Shown piece by piece: positions 1-5,109 of a stretch of DNA of 5,862 nt. Origin of the DNA: an uncultured Clostridia bacterium (GTDB lineage Bacteria; Bacillota; Clostridia; Christensenellales; Borkfalkiaceae); assembly GCA_947174975.1 (NCBI GenBank), contig CAMWLA010000077.1:1-5862 (forward strand), given 5' to 3'. The stretch's first letter is position 1, and every line of letters starts with the position of its first letter. The position numbers and the translations under genes are program-made. The notes beneath the pieces were generated by a model. It did not search any database. It saw nothing but the letters and a program-made list of their open reading frames with translations, and had not been told where the DNA came from.

Positions 1-26
1 TTTTTACGCCCGCGCGCCTTTAATTA

Positions 27-55
27 TTGACTTTTTATCGCAGTTTTGCTATTAT
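27..55 (+). promoter_or_regulatory. Vegetative (sigma-A type) extended -10 promoter driving the operon
   Basis: The -35 element TTGACT (27-32, 5 of 6 consensus) is separated by exactly 17 bases from the -10 element TATTAT (50-55, 5 of 6). The -10 is preceded by TGC (47-49), the extended -10 signature. If T55 is position -7, +1 falls on base 62, the A of the aminotransferase ATG. That A is also the first purine in the usual start window, since 59-61 are all T. The mRNA would therefore be leaderless, which fits the missing Shine-Dalgarno sequence. The elements are seen directly; promoter activity and the exact start are inferred. All downstream genes are close enough to be read from it. Confidence 0.75.
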
Positions 56-61
56 TAATTT

Positions 62-1240
62 ATGCTTAACGAAACCAACGTAAATCTCGGAAAAGTCCGC
101 TCGACGATTCGCGAACTTTTCGAGTACGGTAAAATAAGAAAGGCGGAAATAGGGGATAATAACGTGTTCGATTTTTCCATAGGAAATCCCAGCGTTCCCG
201 CCCCCGAAGAGGTGAAAAAAGCCCTCGTCGACTTAATCGAGAATACCGATCCGGTCGCGCTTCACGGCTACACCTCGGCGCAAGGCTATTTTTCCGTAAG
301 GAAAAGTATTGCCGAAGAGCTTAACTCAAAATTTTCAACGAGTTTGAACGCAGACTGCATTTATATGACGTGCGGCGCTTCGGCTTCGCTTACGGTTACC
401 TTAAACGCCCTTTTAAACAAGGGTGACGAGGTTATCGTGTTTGCTCCGTTTTTCCCCGAATACAAAGTATTCTGCGAACACGCTGGCGGAAAGCTCGTTA
501 CAATCGGCTGCGATAATTCGTTTCAGCCCGATTTAGCTAAATTTAAAAAAGCGCTAAGTAATAAAACCAAAGCAGTAATAATAAATTCGCCCAACAACCC
601 AAGCGGAGTAATTTACAGCGAGCAAACAATCAAACAAATAGTAAAACTTGTAGAAGAGTGCAAAAACGATATTTATATAATTTCGGACGAGCCTTACCGC
701 GAACTTGTGTTCAACGGCGTAAAAATTCCGTTTATTATGAACTACTACAAGCGCAGTATAGTCTGCTATTCGTACAGTAAGTCGTTGTCTCTTCCCGGAG
801 AGAGGATAGGCTATATCGCCGTCAATAACCAAGCGGAAGACTTTGCCGATTTATACGCGGCAATTTTAGGCGCCGGCAGAGCTTTGGGTTTTGTCTGCGC
901 GCCCGCGCTTTTCCAACAGCTTGTAAAAAGGTGCCACGGCAAAACCGCGGATTTATCGATATATAGGGCTAACCGCGACCGTCTTTTGGAAAAGCTTACC
1001 GAATACGGCTTCGAGTTTGCAAAGCCCGACGGCGCGTTTTATCTGTTTTTAAAGTCACCCGAAGGTGACGCAAGGGCGTTTGCCGAAAGGGCGAAAAAGT
1101 ACGAAATTCTTTTAGTTGCGGGTAACGATTTCGGATGCGGAGAATACGCGCGCCTTTCGTACTGCGTTTCACCTCAAATGATAGAGCGCGCTTTGCCCGC
1201 ATTTGAAAAACTTGCGCAAAGCTATAATTTAAGTAAATAA
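62..1240 (+). CDS. Pyridoxal-phosphate-dependent aminotransferase, fold type I (class I/II)
   Basis: This 392-residue cytosolic enzyme should transfer an amino group between an amino acid and a 2-oxo acid using PLP. The active-site set is complete: GAS near 105-107 for phosphate contact, SPNNPSG with Asn179, SDEPY with Asp209 (pyridine nitrogen) and Tyr212, SYSKSLSLPGERIGY with the Schiff-base Lys240 and Arg248, and Arg364 in ARLSY, the usual carboxylate-binding arginine. The length is normal for the family. The start is fixed by an in-frame TAA at 56-58 and by an N-terminus (LFEYGKIRK, FDFSIGNPS) that looks like complete family members. No Shine-Dalgarno is present and the predicted transcript begins at this ATG. 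The substrate cannot be read from sequence: aspartate, alanine or aromatic specificity are all possible, so no symbol is given. It heads the ruv-queA-tgt operon, 14 bases before ruvC. A link to recombination or queuosine is not evident. Confidence 0.93.
   Translation: MLNETNVNLGKVRSTIRELFEYGKIRKAEIGDNNVFDFSIGNPSVPAPEEVKKALVDLIENTDPVALHGYTSAQGYFSVRKSIAEELNSKFSTSLNADCIYMTCGASASLTVTLNALLNKGDEVIVFAPFFPEYKVFCEHAGGKLVTIGCDNSFQPDLAKFKKALSNKTKAVIINSPNNPSGVIYSEQTIKQIVKLVEECKNDIYIISDEPYRELVFNGVKIPFIMNYYKRSIVCYSYSKSLSLPGERIGYIAVNNQAEDFADLYAAILGAGRALGFVCAPALFQQLVKRCHGKTADLSIYRANRDRLLEKLTEYGFEFAKPDGAFYLFLKSPEGDARAFAERAKKYEILLVAGNDFGCGEYARLSYCVSPQMIERALPAFEKLAQSYNLSK
1054..1069. repeat. Perfect 6-bp inverted repeat with 4-base loop inside the aminotransferase gene
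   Basis: GTCACC (1054-1059) and GGTGAC (1064-1069) are perfect reverse complements around the loop CGAA, so a short stable hairpin could form in the mRNA. It encodes part of the SPEGDA stretch (residues 332-337). No T-run follows, so it is not an intrinsic terminator. Function is unknown and chance is a fair explanation. Confidence 0.4.
1223..1228 (+). promoter_or_regulatory. Possible internal -10 element upstream of ruvC
   Basis: A perfect TATAAT lies in the last codons of the aminotransferase gene, 26 bases before the ruvC ATG. It would place a transcription start near 1235 and give ruvC-ruvA-ruvB a short leader of about 20 bases. No -35 sits at the right distance: the nearest, TTGAAA at 1203-1208, leaves only a 14-base spacer. 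There is no TG extension. The bases are also simply the Tyr-Asn codons of the protein, so this is a weak candidate. Confidence 0.25.
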
Positions 1241-1254
1241 ACAGCAGAAAAATT

Positions 1255-1752
1255 ATGATAATTTTAGGACTTGACCCCGGGCTTGCAACTATGGGCTACG
1301 GGGTAGTTGAAAAACAGAAAAACGATAATACCGTTGCCGTTGACTACGGCGTGGTTTTAACGCCGAAGGACGAAAGTCTGCCCGTTCGGCTTGCAATGCT
1401 TGAAGAGGGAATAAACAATATATTAAACAAATTTAAACCCGAAGAAATCGCCGTGGAAGAGCTGTTCTTTTCAAAGAATATAACCACGGGTATACCGGTT
1501 GCGCACGCAAGGGGAGTTATGCTTTTAACTTGCATAAAGTACTGCGGAAGGCTGTACGAATACACGCCCAACCAGATAAAGCAGTCTTTGACGGGGTACG
1601 GTAAAGCGGACAAAATTCAGATGCAGCACGTAGTAACGTCGCTTCTGCATTTAAACAAAATTCCCCGCCCCGACGACGCCGCCGACGCTTTGGCGGTTGC
1701 ACTGTGCCACGCGCACACGTCCCGCTTCGGAAAACTTTTCGGAATTAAGTAG
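1255..1752 (+). CDS. ruvC: Holliday junction resolvase RuvC (crossover junction endodeoxyribonuclease)
   Basis: RuvC is a dimeric, Mg2+-dependent RNase H-fold nuclease that nicks two opposed strands of a Holliday junction in complex with RuvAB. The four catalytic acidic residues are visible: Asp7 in ILGLDPG, Glu68 in IAVEEL, and Asp141 and Asp144 in PDDAADALAVAL. The conserved GYGKADKIQMQ segment (114-124), a DNA-contact and dimer region, is also present. At 165 residues it matches the usual length of about 160-175. The ATG lies 14 bases after the aminotransferase stop in an AT-rich gap with no recognisable Shine-Dalgarno, so translation may depend on coupling or on an unstructured leader. 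The ruvA gene follows after 7 bases. The assignment is secure. Confidence 0.97.
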   Translation: MIILGLDPGLATMGYGVVEKQKNDNTVAVDYGVVLTPKDESLPVRLAMLEEGINNILNKFKPEEIAVEELFFSKNITTGIPVAHARGVMLLTCIKYCGRLYEYTPNQIKQSLTGYGKADKIQMQHVVTSLLHLNKIPRPDDAADALAVALCHAHTSRFGKLFGIK

Positions 1753-1759
1753 GTAACAC

Positions 1760-2350
1760 ATGATAGGTTTTATAAAGGGAAAAATTCTTGCAATTACGCC
1801 CGAGTATGCGTTAATCGAAACGGCTGGCGGCTTGGGCTTTGAAGTGGCTTGTTCGTATTCAGCGTTTTCATCGCTTGCGGGAAAGAGCGAGGGCGAGCTG
1901 TACACGTATTTACAAGTAGGCGAAAACGGAGTCGCGCTTTACGGCTTCTCTTCGCAAGAAGAAAAAAATATGTTCTTAAAGCTTATTACCGTTTCTGGCG
2001 TAGGGCCCAAAATGGGAATAGCTGTGCTTTCGGGTCTGAACACGACCGACCTTGCAACTGCAATTGCAACGTCTGACGTTAAACGGCTGTCGTCCGTCAA
2101 GGGCTTAGGCAAGAAAACGGCGGAGCGCATAATTTTAGAACTTCGCGAAAAGGTAACCGCGCCCGCGGCAAATACTTCCGAAAAGGGAGCGCCTATTCCC
2201 GTAATTTCCGACGGCGACGAGGACGCCGTAGTTGCGTTAATGACTTTGGGCTTTACGCGTTCGGAAAGCGAAAAGGCAATTGCCCGCGCACGCGCACAGG
2301 GCGCAAGCTCTGTTGAAGATATAATAATGATAGCATTAAAAGGTATGTAA
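1760..2350 (+). CDS. ruvA: Holliday junction branch migration protein RuvA
   Basis: RuvA forms a tetramer that holds the Holliday junction in a square-planar form and loads RuvB hexamers. The 196 residues show the three expected domains: an N-terminal OB fold (about 1-63, MIGFIKGKI...LYGF), a middle domain with two helix-hairpin-helix motifs (VSGVGPKMG around 78-86 and VKGLGKKTAERI around 113-124), then a flexible linker (about 132-150) and the RuvB-binding C-terminal domain (about 152-196, with ALMTLGF). The acidic-pin positions that are Glu55-Asp56 in E. coli appear as Glu55-Asn56 here. An AGGT at 1751-1754 overlaps the ruvC TAG stop and sits about 6 bases before the ATG, giving a modest ribosome binding site and probable coupling to ruvC. 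Only 3 bases separate it from ruvB. Confidence 0.97.
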   Translation: MIGFIKGKILAITPEYALIETAGGLGFEVACSYSAFSSLAGKSEGELYTYLQVGENGVALYGFSSQEEKNMFLKLITVSGVGPKMGIAVLSGLNTTDLATAIATSDVKRLSSVKGLGKKTAERIILELREKVTAPAANTSEKGAPIPVISDGDEDAVVALMTLGFTRSESEKAIARARAQGASSVEDIIMIALKGM

Positions 2351-2353
2351 AAT

Positions 2354-3415
2354 ATGTTTTACGACGACGAAGAGGAATTTGACTCCGACGAAAGGCTTGT
2401 AAAAAGCACAAAGGGCGAATACGACGTAGAAGAAAACGTTCTGCGCCCCAAAACGCTTGAAGCCTACGTCGGTCAAAGCAAGGTCAAAGAAAACTTAAAG
2501 GTGTATATGAACGCCGCAAAGGCGAGGGGCGAGGTGTTGGAGCACGTCCTTTTATACGGCGCCCCCGGCTTAGGTAAAACCACGCTTGCGCACATTATCG
2601 CAAACGAAATGGGCGGACAGCTTAAAATGACAAGTGCGCCCGCAATCGAGCGGAGCGGCGATTTAGCTGCAATACTCACAAACCTTAATGACGGCGATAT
2701 ACTTTTTATCGACGAAATTCACCGCCTTAACCACAGCGTTGAAGAGATACTGTATTCTGCAATGGAGGACTACGCCCTCGATATAATCGTCGGTAAGGGA
2801 CCCAGCGCAAGAAATATCCGCTTTTCTTTAAAGAAGTTTACTTTAATCGGCGCTACTACCCGCGCGGGAATGATTGCAAATCCCTTGCGCGACAGGTTCG
2901 GAATTATCTGCCGTTTAGAGATGTATACCCCCGCAGAGCTCAAAGAAATAGTTTTGCGCAGTGCAAAAACTCTGAATATCGCTATCGACAATGATGCCGC
3001 AAGCGAAATTTCCAGCCGTTCGCGCGGAACGCCCAGAATTGCCAACAGACTTTTAAAGCGTGTCAGAGACTTTGCAACTATTAACGGCAACGCTACGGTT
3101 ACGGTTAAGGACGCGAAATACGCGCTCGGCAAAATGGAAATAGACGAGCTCGGTCTTGACGAAATCGACAGAAGCTTACTTCGTGCAATGATAGAAAAGT
3201 TTGACGGCAAGCCCGTCGGGCTTGAAACGCTTGCGGCAACCATAAACGAGGACGCTGGCACTATCGAGGACGTCTACGAGCCGTATCTTTTACAGCTCGG
3301 CTTTATCGCCCGCACCCCGCGCGGCAGAATGATACTCCGCGGCGGTTACGAGCATTTAGGTTACAAAATAAGCGAAAAACAAAAGCAACAGCTTTCATTA
3401 TTTGATAAAGATTAA
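2354..3415 (+). CDS. ruvB: Holliday junction branch migration helicase RuvB (AAA+ ATPase)
   Basis: RuvB is the hexameric AAA+ motor that pumps DNA through the RuvA-bound junction. Motifs seen: Walker A GAPGLGKTT (69-77), with Ala70 where Pro is usual; Walker B ILFIDEIH (116-123, Asp120/Glu121); sensor 1 GATTR (166-170); the arginine-finger region PLRDRFG (177-183); sensor 2 RGTPRIANR (224-232, Arg228); and a C-terminal winged-helix domain (about 262-335) ending in GFIARTPRGR. At 353 residues it is longer than the roughly 335 typical of the family. The excess is an acidic N-terminus (MFYDDEEEFDS) before the DERLV where B. subtilis RuvB begins, and a tail ending QLSLF-DKD. AAAAGG at 2338-2343 may serve as ribosome binding site, 10 bases upstream. 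No alternative ATG lies at the DERLV position, so the long start is the natural choice. Confidence 0.97.
   Translation: MFYDDEEEFDSDERLVKSTKGEYDVEENVLRPKTLEAYVGQSKVKENLKVYMNAAKARGEVLEHVLLYGAPGLGKTTLAHIIANEMGGQLKMTSAPAIERSGDLAAILTNLNDGDILFIDEIHRLNHSVEEILYSAMEDYALDIIVGKGPSARNIRFSLKKFTLIGATTRAGMIANPLRDRFGIICRLEMYTPAELKEIVLRSAKTLNIAIDNDAASEISSRSRGTPRIANRLLKRVRDFATINGNATVTVKDAKYALGKMEIDELGLDEIDRSLLRAMIEKFDGKPVGLETLAATINEDAGTIEDVYEPYLLQLGFIARTPRGRMILRGGYEHLGYKISEKQKQQLSLFDKD
3389..3403 (+). other. Candidate sliding-clamp-binding motif QLSLF at the RuvB C-terminus
   Basis: Residues 346-350 of RuvB read QLSLF, followed only by DKD and the stop. QL[S/D]LF is the pentameric consensus by which DNA polymerases, MutS and other proteins dock on the beta clamp (DnaN). 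Its position in a probably disordered, Lys/Gln-rich tail after the winged-helix domain is where such motifs often lie. The match is seen directly; clamp binding by this RuvB is inference. Confidence 0.45.
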
Positions 3416-3416
3416 T

Positions 3417-4442
3417 ATGCAATTTTTGAAAAGTGATTTTTATTACGATTTGCCCGAAGAGCTGATCGCCCAGACGCCCGCAGATCCTCGCGACTCGTCA
3501 CGGCTTTTGGTGTATAATAGGGCAACCAAACAAATCGAACATAAAATTTTTAGGGACGTCGTAGGTTTTTTGAAAAAGGGCGACGTCCTCGTCGTTAACA
3601 ATACGAAAGTACTGCCTGCACGGCTCTACGCGCATACCGCAAACGGCGGCGCGGTTGAGGTTTTGCTTTTAAAGCGGATCGATAAAGACACTTGGGAAGT
3701 GCTTGTCAAACCCGGTAAAAAGTGCAAAATCGGCACAAATCTTTTTATTTGCGACGGACTTTCCTTGACTGTTGAGGGAATCACCGACAGCGGGGAGAGG
3801 ATAGTAAAATTTCATTACGACGGCGTGTTTGAAGAAATTTTGGACAAAGTAGGCAATATGCCCCTTCCGCCGTATATCAAGAAAAAGCTTGAAGACAAAA
3901 ACCGCTATCAAACCGTTTACGCCAAACGTGACGGCTCTGCCGCGGCGCCCACGGCGGGACTTCATTTCACGCCTAACCTTTTACAGCAAATAAAGGATAT
4001 GGGCGTAGAGGTTGCTGAAGTTCTGCTTCACGTAGGACTTGGCACTTTCCGTCCCGTAAAGGAAGATATCATTACCGACCACAAGATGCATTCGGAATAC
4101 TACGAAGTGGGCGAAGAGGCGGCAAATATAATAAATAAAGCCAAGTGCGAGGGCAGAAGGATAATTGCCGTAGGCACGACTTCCGTCCGTACGCTTGAAA
4201 GCGTTGCGGACGAAGAAGGCCTTTTGAAGCCTTGCAAGGGCAATACGGAAATATTCATTTATCCGCCCTATAAATTCAAATGTGTCGACGCGCTCATAAC
4301 AAATTTCCACCTTCCCGAAAGTACTCTCATAATGCTTGTTTCCGCAATGACGGGTAGGGAAGAAATTTTGTCCGTTTATAAAACGGCGGTTGAAAATAAG
4401 TACAGATTTTTCAGCTTCGGCGATGCAATGCTGATTATCTGA
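3417..4442 (+). CDS. queA: S-adenosylmethionine:tRNA ribosyltransferase-isomerase (queuosine synthesis)
   Basis: QueA transfers and isomerises the ribosyl group of SAM onto preQ1 at tRNA position 34 to give epoxyqueuosine. Family signatures run the full length: DLPEELIAQTP (11-21), RDSSRLLVYNR (25-35), GDVLVVNNTKVLPARL (55-70), RYQTVYA and GSAAAPTAGLHFT (163-185), HVGLGTFRPV (205-214), HKMHSEYY (222-229), VGTTSVRTLES (252-262) and ITNFHLPESTLIMLVSA (294-310). The 341 residues equal the usual length. I chose the ATG at 3417, one base after the ruvB TAA (TAATATG), because it gives the family N-terminus MQFLKSDFYYDLP. The upstream TTG at 3402 would add five residues inside ruvB and has no support. 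No clear Shine-Dalgarno is seen, so termination-reinitiation coupling with ruvB is likely. Its presence implies the cell modifies preQ1-tRNA rather than relying only on salvaged queuine. Confidence 0.97.
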   Translation: MQFLKSDFYYDLPEELIAQTPADPRDSSRLLVYNRATKQIEHKIFRDVVGFLKKGDVLVVNNTKVLPARLYAHTANGGAVEVLLLKRIDKDTWEVLVKPGKKCKIGTNLFICDGLSLTVEGITDSGERIVKFHYDGVFEEILDKVGNMPLPPYIKKKLEDKNRYQTVYAKRDGSAAAPTAGLHFTPNLLQQIKDMGVEVAEVLLHVGLGTFRPVKEDIITDHKMHSEYYEVGEEAANIINKAKCEGRRIIAVGTTSVRTLESVADEEGLLKPCKGNTEIFIYPPYKFKCVDALITNFHLPESTLIMLVSAMTGREEILSVYKTAVENKYRFFSFGDAMLII

Positions 4443-4449
4443 TTCAGAC

Positions 4450-4457
4450 AAGGAGGT
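4450..4457 (+). promoter_or_regulatory. Consensus Shine-Dalgarno sequence for the PH-domain gene
   Basis: AAGGAGGT lies in the 19-base gap after queA, with its AGGAGG core ending five bases before the ATG at 4462. It is a full match to the anti-Shine-Dalgarno of 16S rRNA and is the only such site in front of any gene in this window. It fixes the start of the downstream gene. Confidence 0.9.
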
Positions 4458-4461
4458 TCAA

Positions 4462-5100
4462 ATGGGAACAATTGACGAAAATTATTTTAAAATGCCCGAA
4501 GTCACACAAAACAACTCTATCGAGGAAATACTCGACAGCGACGAAACTGTACTTTTGAGGCAAAAACCCAAGAAAAAGGCTTATATCTTCAATTCGATTG
4601 CCAAATTTCTTCCTTTATCTTTAATTTGGTTTATATTCGATGCGGGCTTTATTTGTATGATGATATTTGTCGACGTGCCTAAAATGGTTTGGTTTTTTGT
4701 CATTCCGTTTTTTGCATTGCATATGACGCCCGTTTGGATAGGCATAGCCAATATAGTAAGGGCGGGTAAATCTTGGAAAAACTTAGAGTACGTTTTTACC
4801 GATAAGAGGATAATTATCAGAAGCGGAGTAATAGGAATTAATATCGCCAACGTCTATTATGCGGATATAAAGGGCGTAAACTTACGCGTAGGCATATTCG
4901 ACAGACTGTTTAAAGTCGGCGATATCTACATAACCGCGGCGGAGCAGTCGCAAGTTCTCTACGATCTTGAAAATGCTCATTTCTTATTAAAACGCATACA
5001 AAAAATCGTTCTCGATTTAAAGACTGACGTATATTTCCCTAACGATTTAAGGCCGAAAACCAACAGCGGTTACAAAACGAAGTACCGCCCCGAAGATTAA
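4462..5100 (+). CDS. Membrane-anchored PH domain-containing protein (bPH2/YdbS-like)
   Basis: This 212-residue protein has an acidic, probably cytosolic N-terminus (1-33), a basic patch QKPKKKA (34-40), two hydrophobic helices (about 49-70 and 76-98) joined by the short loop DVPKM, and a bacterial PH domain (about 105-185). The PH signature is YVFTDKRIIIRSGVIG (110-125) followed by YADIKGVNL and IFDRLFKVGDIYI, the usual strand pattern of the YdbS/YdbT (bPH_2) family. A basic, polar tail (190-212) follows. Positive charges on both flanks suggest a hairpin with both ends in the cytoplasm. The molecular function of such proteins is poorly known and I assign none. It interrupts the usual queA-tgt adjacency and is visibly AT-richer than its neighbours: 4561-4800 counts to about 36% GC against about 51% for 2521-2760 in ruvB, although membrane-helix codons explain part of this. 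A strong Shine-Dalgarno supports the start; tgt follows after 9 bases. Confidence 0.85.
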   Translation: MGTIDENYFKMPEVTQNNSIEEILDSDETVLLRQKPKKKAYIFNSIAKFLPLSLIWFIFDAGFICMMIFVDVPKMVWFFVIPFFALHMTPVWIGIANIVRAGKSWKNLEYVFTDKRIIIRSGVIGINIANVYYADIKGVNLRVGIFDRLFKVGDIYITAAEQSQVLYDLENAHFLLKRIQKIVLDLKTDVYFPNDLRPKTNSGYKTKYRPED

Positions 5101-5109
5101 GAGTTAATA

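Noticed and set aside
1..61. preQ1 riboswitch or other structured leader controlling the operon
   Set aside because: The predicted transcript starts at or very near base 62, and the 61 bases hold only promoter elements; no preQ1 aptamer-like pseudoknot is visible. A terminator of an upstream gene cannot be judged because the window begins here.
108..124. CGAAC-TTTT-CGAG near the operon start as a LexA (SOS) box
   Set aside because: The right half does not match GTTCG and the site lies inside the coding sequence, so it is only a partial resemblance.
1849..2076. 75-codon plus-strand frame inside ruvA
   Set aside because: Out-of-frame shadow of ruvA, Arg/Cys-rich with no family resemblance or start signal.
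2770..3261. 163-residue open frame on the minus strand opposite ruvB
   Set aside because: It lies wholly within ruvB, has no ribosome binding site, and its low-complexity Ser/Leu/Ala-rich sequence is what antisense reading of this codon usage gives.
3402..3416. TTG upstream start for queA overlapping ruvB
   Set aside because: It adds five residues not expected in the family; the ATG at 3417 gives the standard QueA N-terminus and a TAATATG coupling junction.
4390..4438. Promoter for the PH gene (TTGAAA at 4390, GATTAT at 4433)
   Set aside because: The spacing is far too long and the -10 matches only 4 of 6, so cotranscription from upstream is more likely.
3981..4451. 156-residue minus-strand open frame opposite queA
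   Set aside because: Fully antisense to a well-conserved gene, with no recognisable protein motif and no promoter or ribosome binding site of its own.
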